From Gemmatimonadota bacterium (GTDB taxonomy: Bacteria > Gemmatimonadota > Gemmatimonadetes > Palauibacterales > KS3-K002), in the NCBI GenBank assembly GCA_020350785.1, contig CP070722.1:78112-124026 (forward strand): a DNA stretch of 45,915 nucleotides. The letters run 5' to 3'. Shown in pieces: positions 20,243 to 28,460 of this stretch. The notes below the pieces were generated by a model. It saw only the letters and a program-made list of their open reading frames with translations. It was not told where the DNA came from and ran no database searches. A program made the translations under genes and the position numbers. Position 1 is the stretch's first letter. Each line of letters begins with the position of its first letter.

Positions 20243-20383
20243 TCACTCGACCGACGCGTCGCGCCGACTCTCTAGGCGTCCCCGCGCGCGCAACCCGTCG
20301 GGCAGTTCGCTGACCCGGAGGCGGCTCAGCATCGTTCTGGGCCCCCGGTCCTGGCTGCTCGGAAGATCATCTCGAATCGTCAT
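20243..20383 (-). CDS. Possible 46-residue leader ORF upstream of aspS
   Basis: This short frame runs from ATG at 20383 to TGA at 20243, with AGGA nine bases before the start and within the transcript predicted from the promoter at 20410-20438. The peptide is charged (rich in Arg, Asp, Glu and Ser) and resembles no family I know. It has no run of Asp codons, so classic attenuation is not indicated. It may be a small gene, a leader peptide or chance. The remaining 106 bases before aspS show nothing that I recognise. Confidence 0.3.
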   Translation of the reverse strand: MTIRDDLPSSQDRGPRTMLSRLRVSELPDGLRARGRLESRRDASVE

Positions 20384-20409
20384 GGTCACGGATCCTACTC
20401 AAGCATATA

Positions 20410-20438
20410 AAGATAAGCGAGCCTAAATGGAGCTTCAA
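20410..20438 (-). promoter_or_regulatory. Sigma-70-type promoter for the aspS run
   Basis: Read on the minus strand there is TTGAAG (20438-20433), a 17-base spacer, and TATCTT (20415-20410), within a locally A/T-rich patch. The start site would be near 20403, giving aspS a leader of about 265 bases. The preceding LytR_C gene ends at 20445, so the promoter begins seven bases after that stop and separates the pan/yqeK group from the aspS group. Confidence 0.6.
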
Positions 20439-20444
20439 CATGGG

Positions 20445-20945
20445 CTAGCCCGGCCACAAGCGGCGCGCCGCCCGCTTCACACGGCCCCACCAGAGAGACA
20501 GGCCACGCGCGTCCGCCTTGCCGGTTTCGCCTCTCGCCTCCAGCCAATCCGAGCCCAGTATGACCGTCACGTCCAGGTAGAGGTTACGGTCCGGCTCGTG
20601 TACCACATGCCGGAGCCCCAGGGCATCCGCCACCCGGCGAGCCGGCTCCACCTTGTCGAGCCTCGCGATGGCCACAGAGCTGTCCCGTTCGAAGTCAGCT
20701 GCGTTCCCATAGTAGACGACGTCGAACTTCTGGTCCCGCAGTCGATCGGTGGCGCGCAGCGCCAGATCTCTCACTCCAACGCCGTTCAGGACCTCGACGC
20801 GAATGCTGCGGCCCTCCCAAAGTCCCGCGGGCGGTAGCTGAGCAGCGGGTGTTTCACGCCGAATCTCCAGCCATAGTGAGGCAAGGAAGGCGCCGACGAT
20901 GGCGAAGAGCAGCGCGACGACAATACCTCGAATCCGATCCCTCAC
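20445..20945 (-). CDS. LytR_C-domain membrane-anchored protein
   Basis: A 166-residue protein with a single N-terminal membrane helix (about residues 5-23) and a periplasmic LytR_C domain (VEVLNGVGVRDLALRATD region), the module found at the C-terminus of LytR-CpsA-Psr cell-wall ligases. It lacks the catalytic LCP domain. The GTG at 20945 is chosen because GTGA overlaps the yqeK stop and a GGGGAAG ribosome site precedes it; extension to 21041 would run inside yqeK. In many genomes such proteins neighbour yqeK, nadD and rsfS. Function is probably at the cell envelope, but not defined. Confidence 0.82.
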   Translation of the reverse strand: MRDRIRGIVVALLFAIVGAFLASLWLEIRRETPAAQLPPAGLWEGRSIRVEVLNGVGVRDLALRATDRLRDQKFDVVYYGNAADFERDSSVAIARLDKVEPARRVADALGLRHVVHEPDRNLYLDVTVILGSDWLEARGETGKADARGLSLWWGRVKRAARRLWPG

Positions 20946-21517
20946 GCCTTCCCCACCACCCCGTTCCAGAATTCCAAAGTCTCCCGGTGGATTGGCTTGC
21001 CACGCTCCAGTCGCTCGGCGATGCGGCGCGCGCAGACCCACCTCAGCACCGCCACATGCTCCTCCGGCATTCGCGCTCGCCAGGCCGCGTGCGCTGCGGG
21101 ATCGAACGGCCTGCCAGGCTCCAGATAATCCGCTGTGTAAAGAAAGCGTCCCAGCCGACCCATCCCTCCCCGCCCCAGGCTGTGGTAGCGGATCGCCTCC
21201 AAGAGCTCCTCATCCCCGATGCCCGCCGTCTCGAGACGGGCCGCCACCGCCGGACCGTGCCGGACACGCCCGGGAAAATCACCCGCCTCCTCCTTCAAGT
21301 CGGACGGTGCCGCGTCCCTCAACGCGTCGTGCAGCCAGCCGGCGGCGATCCAGCGGGTCGTGTCCAGCGACGGCAGCCCCAGCTCGGACGCCCACTGCCC
21401 CAACAGCCGCGCCACGGACGCCAGGTGTGATCGGCGGGCCGGGCGAACTCGCGCCCAGCTGGGAAGCTCGCCCTGCGCCGCAGCAACGATGATGGGATGC
21501 AATGGTTCAGCGCGCAT
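20942..21517 (-). CDS. yqeK: YqeK-like HD-domain phosphohydrolase
   Basis: A 191-residue HD-superfamily protein. Metal-binding landmarks are RSHLASVARL (first His), AGWLHDALRD (HD), RHGPAVA and YHSLGR, ending in FLYTADYLEPGR, a hallmark of YqeK. The family hydrolyses diadenosine tetraphosphate symmetrically to two ADP. It overlaps the LytR_C gene by four bases and follows panD by 77 bases. Its usual partners nadD and rsfS are not in the window. Confidence 0.88.
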   Translation of the reverse strand: MRAEPLHPIIVAAAQGELPSWARVRPARRSHLASVARLLGQWASELGLPSLDTTRWIAAGWLHDALRDAAPSDLKEEAGDFPGRVRHGPAVAARLETAGIGDEELLEAIRYHSLGRGGMGRLGRFLYTADYLEPGRPFDPAAHAAWRARMPEEHVAVLRWVCARRIAERLERGKPIHRETLEFWNGVVGKA

Positions 21518-21594
21518 CAGACAGCTGCCGATCGCTCAACACCAACGTCTGATTTGCAACCGGACGGCGGCTATTGGGGGATCCAGGCGGGTCT

Positions 21595-21969
21595 TCAGAA
21601 TGCCGTCGCCCTGAAACTGCCTTTCACGACGCGATTGTTGCCGTCCAGGTAGACGACTCGCGGCTCGTGCCCAGCGATCTCGGAAAGCTCGTAACGAGCA
21701 TAGCTGATCAGGATCAGCTTATCACCAACCGCTCCCAGTCGCGCGGCAGCGCCGTTCAGGTGGACGGCGCCCGACCCGCGCTCGCCGGGAATCACATACG
21801 TCTCCAATCGCGATCCGGTATTCACGTTGAGGACCTGGATCTTCTCGTAGGCCACCAGATCTGCCGCCTCGAGCACGTCGAGGTCGAGGGTGAGCGAACC
21901 TTCGTAGTAGAGGTTCGCCTCCGTCACAGTGGCTCCATGTATCTTCGACTTGCACAGTTCTCTGTTCAT
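21595..21969 (-). CDS. panD: Aspartate 1-decarboxylase
   Basis: PanD makes beta-alanine from aspartate for pantothenate synthesis. The 124-residue protein begins MNRELCKSKIHGATVTEAN, the typical N-terminus, and YYEGSLTLD contains the Gly-Ser bond that self-cleaves to give the pyruvoyl group. GERGSGAVHLNGAAARL follows. The frame extends upstream to 22113 into panC without a credible start, so the Met at 21969 is used. It is third of the pan genes in panB-panC-panD order. Confidence 0.95.
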   Translation of the reverse strand: MNRELCKSKIHGATVTEANLYYEGSLTLDLDVLEAADLVAYEKIQVLNVNTGSRLETYVIPGERGSGAVHLNGAAARLGAVGDKLILISYARYELSEIAGHEPRVVYLDGNNRVVKGSFRATAF

Positions 21970-22042
21970 CGCACCTGTTCTGTCACGCTCATCGCACTGC
22001 CGGCCTTTAAAGAGCAGCCGAAATATAACGCAACTCGGCTCC

Positions 22043-22915
22043 TCATAGTAGTTTGGCCAAACCGGGATCCGGGTTCCCGAGGCAAGCATTGTCGATAAGC
22101 CTGGTGGAGCCAATTCGTGCAGCTATAGCCATTACCGTGTCGGCAGCCGCGCTACTCACAGGCTCCAGATCACGGGCCGAGACCGCTTCCACGTATTCGA
22201 CGTCCACACCACCAACCGCATCGAGCCGCACCCGAATCTGACTCCTTAGGAGTCCTGCATCCCGCTCTCCGGATCGGAAGGCGGCGACGGCCCAGGCCAG
22301 CGCCTGCGAAATACTCACGGCCCTTGCCCGCTCATCCCCCGACAGATAGGCATTGCGCGAGCTCATGGCCAACCCGTCCGGCTCACGAACCGTCGGAGCC
22401 ACCTCGACGCGTACGGCCATGTTCAGGTCCGAGACCATTCGCTGTATCAGCACGGCCTGCTGGAAGTCCTTCTGACCGAAGACACTCACATCGGGCTGCA
22501 CGATTCCGAACAGCTTGGCAACCACGGTAAGTACACCCTCGAAATGGCCCGGCCGGCTGGCGCCACACAGCCGGTCGGCCAGCCGCCGCGGCGCGACGAC
22601 CGCCGTCGGAGGCTCGGGGTAGAGCTCCTCGTTCGCCGGAGCGAATACCAGATCGACGCGCCGGCCCTCGGCCAAGGCCAGATCTCTCTCCATGTCGCGC
22701 GGATAGCTCTCTAGATCCTCGCTGGGGCCGAATTGGAGGGGATTCACGAAGATTGACATGACCACGAGATCGCTCAGCTCGCGACAGCGATCCACCAGGC
22801 TGAGGTGGCCCTCGTGCAGGAACCCCATCGTGGGGACGAGGCCGATCCGCAGACCGTTCCGACGCGCCTCCCCGACGAGCTCTCTGACCTCAACGATGCG
22901 GCGAACCAGTCTCAC
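22043..22915 (-). CDS. panC: Pantothenate synthetase
   Basis: PanC joins pantoate and beta-alanine with ATP. It has 290 residues, with the nucleotide-binding VPTMGFLHEGHLSLV, the FGQKDFQQ segment and REPDGLAMSSRN, the KMSKS-like loop. The start is GTG at 22915, 23 bases after panB. All three enzymes made by panB, panC and panD act in one cytosolic pathway; the ketopantoate reductase (panE) gene is not in the window. Confidence 0.97.
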   Translation of the reverse strand: MRLVRRIVEVRELVGEARRNGLRIGLVPTMGFLHEGHLSLVDRCRELSDLVVMSIFVNPLQFGPSEDLESYPRDMERDLALAEGRRVDLVFAPANEELYPEPPTAVVAPRRLADRLCGASRPGHFEGVLTVVAKLFGIVQPDVSVFGQKDFQQAVLIQRMVSDLNMAVRVEVAPTVREPDGLAMSSRNAYLSGDERARAVSISQALAWAVAAFRSGERDAGLLRSQIRVRLDAVGGVDVEYVEAVSARDLEPVSSAAADTVMAIAARIGSTRLIDNACLGNPDPGLAKLL

Positions 22916-22938
22916 CTACGCCACCCTGGCTGTCCGTT

Positions 22939-23778
22939 TCACTCGTAAGAGTGCTCGGGGCCGGGATAGACACCGTCCTTTACCTCCCGGACATAACCAC
23001 TCACCGCCTCACGCACTTCTTCGGCGAGCTGCGCGTAACGCTTGAGGAACCCGGGCTCGAATCCCTCGTTCAGCCCCAGCATGTCCGGGAGCACCAAGAC
23101 CTGACCGTCACACTCGGGGCCTGCACCGATCCCGATCGTGGGGATCGGGACCTTGCGCGTGATGGCTCCCGCCAGATCTTTCGGTAGCATCTCCAGCACG
23201 ATGCTGAAGCAACCTGCTTCGACGAGGCGCTCGGCCTCGGCCAACAGCCGTCCCCGCTCAGCATCGGCACGGCCCACCAATCGGTAGCCGCCCAGGCTAT
23301 GGACAGACTGAGGCGTCAGGCCGAGATGTCCCATCACCGGGATACCGGCATCCACCAGCCTGCGGATCGTCCGCGCCAGCTCCTCGTAGCCGCCCTCGAG
23401 CTTGACGGCCTGCGCGCCCGTCTCCCGAAGTGCGCGGCCGCAATTGCGGATGGCCTCCTCCGCCGAGATCTGGTAGGTCAGAAAGGGCATGTCCACGACC
23501 AGAAGCGCGCGGCGCAAACCTCTGCGGACGGCCCGCGCGTGGTAGATCATCTGATCCAGCGTCACGGGAAGCGTCGACTCCTCCCCGGCAAAGACCTGTC
23601 CGACCGAGTCGCCCACCAGCACGCAGTCGACACCGGACTCATCGAGGAGGCCCGCCATTAGGTAGTCGTAGGCCGTCAGCATGGCGATCCGCTCTTGCCG
23701 GTGCTTCATGGCAACGAACTCGCGCGTCGTCAGCGGCCGAATCTTCTTCGTTGTGCTAGAGGGATCGCGTCTTGCCAT
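22939..23778 (-). CDS. panB: Ketopantoate hydroxymethyltransferase
   Basis: PanB transfers a hydroxymethyl group from methylene-tetrahydrofolate to ketoisovalerate. The 279-residue TIM barrel shows MLTAYDYLMAGLLDESG, the Mg2+ ligands in LVGDSVG, VVDMPF and VKLEGG, and the catalytic Glu in LEMLPKDLA. The ATG at 23778 is about 95 bases downstream of the predicted start site of the promoter at 23881-23909. Its substrate ketoisovalerate derives from valine metabolism. Confidence 0.97.
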   Translation of the reverse strand: MARRDPSSTTKKIRPLTTREFVAMKHRQERIAMLTAYDYLMAGLLDESGVDCVLVGDSVGQVFAGEESTLPVTLDQMIYHARAVRRGLRRALLVVDMPFLTYQISAEEAIRNCGRALRETGAQAVKLEGGYEELARTIRRLVDAGIPVMGHLGLTPQSVHSLGGYRLVGRADAERGRLLAEAERLVEAGCFSIVLEMLPKDLAGAITRKVPIPTIGIGAGPECDGQVLVLPDMLGLNEGFEPGFLKRYAQLAEEVREAVSGYVREVKDGVYPGPEHSYE

Positions 23779-23880
23779 AGTCGGAGTACCGTGGAAGGAT
23801 CTACCCGGGCATGCGCCTCACGTCCGCTCAGCCAGCCACACGCCAGACTCACCAAAAAACCTGAGATCGGAGAGGAAAAG

Positions 23881-23909
23881 AAGCTAGATCAAGCCCGAAA
23901 GGCTGTCAA
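23881..23909 (-). promoter_or_regulatory. Sigma-70-type promoter for panBCD-yqeK-lytR_C
   Basis: On the minus strand a perfect TTGACA (23909-23904), a 17-base spacer and TAGCTT (23886-23881) lie in the 147-base gap between the subtilase and panB. The start site would fall near 23874. The spacer contains a small AGCC/GGCT hairpin, too weak to call a terminator for the upstream subtilase gene. Confidence 0.6.
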
Positions 23910-23925
23910 ACACCGCCGCCCCGAG

Positions 23926-26900
23926 TCACTTCAGCAGCACGAGCTTGCCCAATTCTCGTTCACGGCCTACCCGAATGACGTAGCCGTAGACACCGCTCGC
24001 CGCCGGCTCCCCGTCCTCCGACCTCCCGCTCCAGCGGAATGGCGCTACCGGCGAGCCTGGGATCAGCTGCCGACGCTCTTCGTGGATCAACCTGCCAGAG
24101 ATCGTGTAGATCTCCAGCCGCGCCTCCAGAGGATCGGCCCCCCGGTCGATCAGATAAGGCAGATTCACGACCTCTCCCGCGGTGGGATCGAAGGGGTTGG
24201 GATAAGGTGGCAAGAGTTGCAGGCCATCCGGACCCCCAGCCCGTGGCTCGCCGCCAGGCGACGACCCGGCGAAGGCGCGCGCGCTGTCCAGAGCGCCGGC
24301 CAGCGCAGCCCTCGAGCCGCCGGCCGCGATGATGAAGGTCGTCGCCTCTCCATCCCGTAGCGGGCCCACCGTCAGTAGCTGAGCCCAATCCGTCACGCTG
24401 GCGCTGGAACGCTGCGCACCGCCCAGCCGAAGCAGCTGTGCCTTCGCCTCGTCGGTGAATCCATCCAGACCCGAGAGCACGCCGGAGCCGGTCGCATAGA
24501 AACCGGCCTCCGCCCTCCCCAGCGGCACCGCCGCATGGGTCGTGGCCGAACGCCCCGCCACCGCCAGCGCCAGCCATGGTCCATTCGAATCGGCGGGCGT
24601 CATCAGGGAGGCCGAGAGATCATCGTCCCATGCTACGCTGTCACGTCCCGCGAAGTCCCAGTCGAGCAATAATCCCGCCAGCGGGGCTGCGCTTGACGAT
24701 CCGAACGAGAGCCTCGCGGTAAGCGCAACGAAGGCCGCACTGTCGCCGATCGATACCAGATCGACCCATTGGTGGACCGTCGCCCCGAGAGGGCGAAGAG
24801 CGCGCCGGTCGCTGAAGGCGAAGTCGGGAGAACCTTCCGCCGCACCCGCGTCGATTCTCTGCCAATCGGTGTCTGAGCCCACGGGATTCGCCTTGAGAGT
24901 CGGTTGCTGTAGCACATCGACGTAGGCCGCATCCGAAACCTGCATCTCGCGGCCGAAGAGGAGCGAGCCGCCGGTCAGCCAGTCGTCGCCCAGGAACTCG
25001 AAACCCGGCCGGCCAGCCACCCGGCCCAGTCGTCCATTGGCGTCGAGGGAGAATCGGACGGACCCCGACTCCAATGTCTCCGACGTCGGTGTAGCCGCGA
25101 GCAGCTGCACGGGCAGGCTCAACGCCGCACCCTCGCTTTCCAGTCGCAGCTCTAGCCTGTCGAGCTGCCGGACCTCGGCAGGTAGTTGCGTGAATTGTAC
25201 CGCGCCGCGCCCCTGGGGTCCGATCGCCGGCGCCTTGCTCAGCGCCAGTGGTTCCGCCTGCCGCGAGCTTCGCAACTCGGCGCTGCCGCCGGGGAACGGC
25301 CGGCCGCCACGGTTGCGGAGCTCGAGGCCCAGACGCGTCCCGCCCGAGTCCCAGCTCCAGTCCGCCAGAACCAGGCGAACTCCACCGAGCCCCCCGACTC
25401 GCTCGGCGGCCGCCGCCAGATCGATAATCCCCCCGCCGCTGCGATTATCTGGACCCGGCGGTGGGAGATCGACGGCGGTTGAGAACAAGGCGCTCTTGAG
25501 TTCGTTGGCGCCCGCAGCGGGGTCGAGTCCGGCGAGAACGGCCAGCGAGCCCGCCACATAGGGCGCCGCCCAGGATGTGAACGGTCCTGTGCGCCCGCCG
25601 GCACCGGCGGTCCGCGATCCCAAGTTGCGAACCGCGATGGCCTCTCCTGGTGCCACGACCTCGGGCTTCACCGAACCCGGGGCACATGGCGTTGGCCCGC
25701 CCAAGCTGTTCTCGGCCACCACTATCTCTTCGCCACGGCGCTCAGCGGCCCCGACAGAGAAGGCATTGAGCAAGAGATCGGCGCGTTCCGCCGGTGCCGC
25801 CACCGTGTCGAAGCCCGGCTGGCGGTTGCCCGCCGAAAACACGACGGGCACGCCCGCAGCCTCCAAGGCGTCGATGGCCCGATCGAAGATGCCGTCACAG
25901 CCGCCGGGCCGAAAACCCCAAGAGTTGTTCAGCACGTTGGGTACGTCGGACACCGTCGCGGGGTCGCCGTCCGGATCGAGTACCCACTGCATCCCCTGCA
26001 AGAGCACGGAGAGCCGGGTGTAGGTCCCCGCGCCGAAAATCTGAAAAGCATTCGCCGCAACCCATTCCGCCCCGGGGGCAACGCCGGTAACGACCTCCAG
26101 CGGGCCCTGTACCTCTTCAGGTTGCCCCAAGGTAACCAGGGTATCGCCCGGCTCCAGACTACCCACGGCGACGGTGGCCACGATCGTCCCGTGACCCACT
26201 CCCGCCAGACCGTCGTCGTCAAACGGCAGCTCGCTCAGACCCCAGGGATCGAACCACGATTCCGCGACCGGGGTGCGCCGGCCGCGCCACTTGCGACTCA
26301 GCAGTGGGTGTTCACCGTCGACGCCGCTGTCCAAGATCGCCACCACCGTACCCTCGCCGGTCGCACCGGCCGCCCACACCTCCGGGGCACCTATGGCCTC
26401 CAATCCCCAAGGGAGTCCGCCCGCCGGGTCCTGGCGCGAGCTAACGAACCCGGGCCCCCAAGTCAGCGGTGTGTTGACCGCCCGGTGGCCCGCCAATTCT
26501 ACCAGCACCAAACCATCGTAGTGGACTCGACGGACACCCGCGCTGCCTTCCAGTTCACGAATCTCCGCCGGGGTCAGCTCGGCCCTCGCGGCACCGCCGA
26601 TCCAAAGCACTTCCCCGGCCTGGAGTTCCAGTGCCAGGGGCGCCGACAGTTCACCGCCGAGCCGGTCGAAGGAGAGGGAGTAAAGCGCGGCGAGATTGGA
26701 CGCCTGTTCCGCCGCCCGCAACTCGCGCTCGAACGCGAGGGGGCGCGGCACGTCGACGCGCTCGAGCTCGATCAGGACCGGAACCCGCTCCGCGGGAAAT
26801 GCGCGCGACACCGCGCGGTCCAGCTCCGCCGTGAGCTTGGACTGTTGCTGGCCCGTCGCCCCGGAAACCCACAGACCGGCGCCACCGAGCAGCAGGCCAA

Positions 26901-26955
26901 CGATCAAGGCCGCAAGCGTGCCCGCCGCAATGAAGGACTTAGCTGTCAGTCGCAC
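23926..26955 (-). CDS. Secreted subtilisin-like (S8) protease with FlgD-like C-terminal domain
   Basis: A 1009-residue exported serine protease starting at GTG 26955. A signal peptide (about 1-36, ending near SGATGQQ) is followed by a prodomain-like region (40-160). The S8 catalytic triad is Asp209 (VAILDSGVDG), His255 (GHGTIVATVA) and Ser461 (FTSWAAPYVAG), with oxyanion Asn377 (FSAGN). The loop before Ser reads PFTSWAAP instead of GTSMAAP. Beta-rich domains follow (about 520-900). The end (about 905-1009) begins PPYPNPFDP and includes YTISGRLIHEE and PAASGVYGYVIR. This is the FlgD-like/type A sorting-like domain common in FCB-group secreted proteins. It probably acts at or beyond the outer membrane. 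It lies 50 bases after the HD-GYP gene. Confidence 0.92.
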   Translation of the reverse strand: MRLTAKSFIAAGTLAALIVGLLLGGAGLWVSGATGQQQSKLTAELDRAVSRAFPAERVPVLIELERVDVPRPLAFERELRAAEQASNLAALYSLSFDRLGGELSAPLALELQAGEVLWIGGAARAELTPAEIRELEGSAGVRRVHYDGLVLVELAGHRAVNTPLTWGPGFVSSRQDPAGGLPWGLEAIGAPEVWAAGATGEGTVVAILDSGVDGEHPLLSRKWRGRRTPVAESWFDPWGLSELPFDDDGLAGVGHGTIVATVAVGSLEPGDTLVTLGQPEEVQGPLEVVTGVAPGAEWVAANAFQIFGAGTYTRLSVLLQGMQWVLDPDGDPATVSDVPNVLNNSWGFRPGGCDGIFDRAIDALEAAGVPVVFSAGNRQPGFDTVAAPAERADLLLNAFSVGAAERRGEEIVVAENSLGGPTPCAPGSVKPEVVAPGEAIAVRNLGSRTAGAGGRTGPFTSWAAPYVAGSLAVLAGLDPAAGANELKSALFSTAVDLPPPGPDNRSGGGIIDLAAAAERVGGLGGVRLVLADWSWDSGGTRLGLELRNRGGRPFPGGSAELRSSRQAEPLALSKAPAIGPQGRGAVQFTQLPAEVRQLDRLELRLESEGAALSLPVQLLAATPTSETLESGSVRFSLDANGRLGRVAGRPGFEFLGDDWLTGGSLLFGREMQVSDAAYVDVLQQPTLKANPVGSDTDWQRIDAGAAEGSPDFAFSDRRALRPLGATVHQWVDLVSIGDSAAFVALTARLSFGSSSAAPLAGLLLDWDFAGRDSVAWDDDLSASLMTPADSNGPWLALAVAGRSATTHAAVPLGRAEAGFYATGSGVLSGLDGFTDEAKAQLLRLGGAQRSSASVTDWAQLLTVGPLRDGEATTFIIAAGGSRAALAGALDSARAFAGSSPGGEPRAGGPDGLQLLPPYPNPFDPTAGEVVNLPYLIDRGADPLEARLEIYTISGRLIHEERRQLIPGSPVAPFRWSGRSEDGEPAASGVYGYVIRVGRERELGKLVLLK

Positions 26956-27005
26956 GTCGAATTCGCCCTGATCGCGCTCCGCTCTTGTGGTTGACTCACT
27001 CTCCG

Positions 27006-28460
27006 TTACGCAACGTAGTCGGAGACTGTGACGTTGTACTTTTCGGCATCTGTGGTCTTGACGATAGTCCGCAGCGGTCGTCCGGAGCCCATGTCGATCT
27101 TTGACAAATCCACGAGCGGCGGCTCGGGGAGCCGACGACCGTCGCCGTCGGACACGATCCTCACCAGCGGACGATGCAGCTCCTCCGGATTCGGGCTGGG
27201 CGCTACGACGACAGCCAGCTCACCGGTGTCGAGGATGCACAGTGTGCCGACGGGATATATACCCATCATATTCACGAAAGCCTTCACCACAATCGGATCG
27301 AAACCGCGCGTGGGGTTATCCCGCATCTCGCGCAGTACCTCGTCAGGCGGGAACGGTATGTACTGGTAGCTGCGCTTGCTGGTAGCGGCATCGAAGGCAT
27401 CGGCGACCGATATGATGCGAGAGAAGAAACCCAACCAGCGCTCGCGAATAACCTTGGGGTATCCGGTGAAGTCGATGCGCATGTGGTGCTCGTAGGCCGT
27501 GAGCATCGCCCGGTAGGGCGGCTCCTCGAAACCGTGCAAGTCGAAGAGCAGGATCAAGCCGAAATCCGGATGCTGGCTCATGATCCTCCACTCCTCTTTG
27601 TCGAGACGGCCCTCCTTGTTGAGCACACTCAATGGTACGCGCGACTTGCCGATATCGTGAAACAGCGCTCCGAGGCCCAAGTCGAACAACTGCAACTTGC
27701 TGAAGCCGAGCTTCTGTCCTAGAGCCACCGAGAGGATGCACACATTGACCGAGTGCGTGAACGTATACTCGTCGTAGTCGCGCAGCGTCGTCATCCCCAA
27801 CATCGCGGCTTCATCGTGAAGGACCTGATCAACGATGCCCAGGACCACACGCTTGACGCGGCGACCGCTCCACGCTTTGCCCAAGCGCACGCTAGTCATC
27901 ACATCCTTCACGACGCTCACCGACCGGGCGTAGGTCCGCCGTGCCGCCTCCTTCGCTTCCTCGGTGAGGTTTATCGACTCGACCAACGATGCCGGTGGCC
28001 CAATCTTGATATGCTCGATCACCGCGCTACCCATCCGCTCGGCGAACGACGCCAGCGCCGCCTCCCCCGTACCGTCAGACTCCCCCACAAGCAAGGAGAG
28101 AAACGACGTCCATTCACGAATGTCCACCTGCGGACCGACTTCGATCAGGCCGACGCCGTGCGCTTCGAGCACTTTCCTCACAAATACGAAGGCGGCGTAG
28201 TTACCAAGATCCAGCCTGATTCGCACGTCGTTGAAGAAGACGAAATCACCCGCCAGGCGCAGCTCCAACCGACCCTCGCGATTCAGCGATGCCCGCGCGA
28301 TGGCCTCGACTTCGGCGAGCGCACGCTGCACCACCTGATTCTCCAGCGGGTACAGTCGAAAAGCCCTCATGCAGGCGTACAGTGCCGATAAGAGCTTGCG
28401 CCCCTCGCTGCTGAGAAGAGCGCTCGTGTCCTTGATTAATGCGGCTTCTTCAGTCCGCAT
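27006..28460 (-). CDS. HD-GYP-domain protein with degenerate signature
   Basis: The 484-residue protein has a helical N-terminal region (about 1-190) and a C-terminal HD-GYP domain. The metal site is intact at FTHSVNV and LFHDIGK (HD at 268-269). The signature at 325-335 reads HHMRIDFTGYP where HHExxDGxGYP is expected, so the Glu and first Gly are replaced. Such proteins may still hydrolyse cyclic dinucleotides or may only bind them. The start ATG at 28460 overlaps the end of the HEAT-repeat gene by 11 bases, so the two are translated together. The pair is likely one functional unit. Confidence 0.88.
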   Translation of the reverse strand: MRTEEAALIKDTSALLSSEGRKLLSALYACMRAFRLYPLENQVVQRALAEVEAIARASLNREGRLELRLAGDFVFFNDVRIRLDLGNYAAFVFVRKVLEAHGVGLIEVGPQVDIREWTSFLSLLVGESDGTGEAALASFAERMGSAVIEHIKIGPPASLVESINLTEEAKEAARRTYARSVSVVKDVMTSVRLGKAWSGRRVKRVVLGIVDQVLHDEAAMLGMTTLRDYDEYTFTHSVNVCILSVALGQKLGFSKLQLFDLGLGALFHDIGKSRVPLSVLNKEGRLDKEEWRIMSQHPDFGLILLFDLHGFEEPPYRAMLTAYEHHMRIDFTGYPKVIRERWLGFFSRIISVADAFDAATSKRSYQYIPFPPDEVLREMRDNPTRGFDPIVVKAFVNMMGIYPVGTLCILDTGELAVVVAPSPNPEELHRPLVRIVSDGDGRRLPEPPLVDLSKIDMGSGRPLRTIVKTTDAEKYNVTVSDYVA

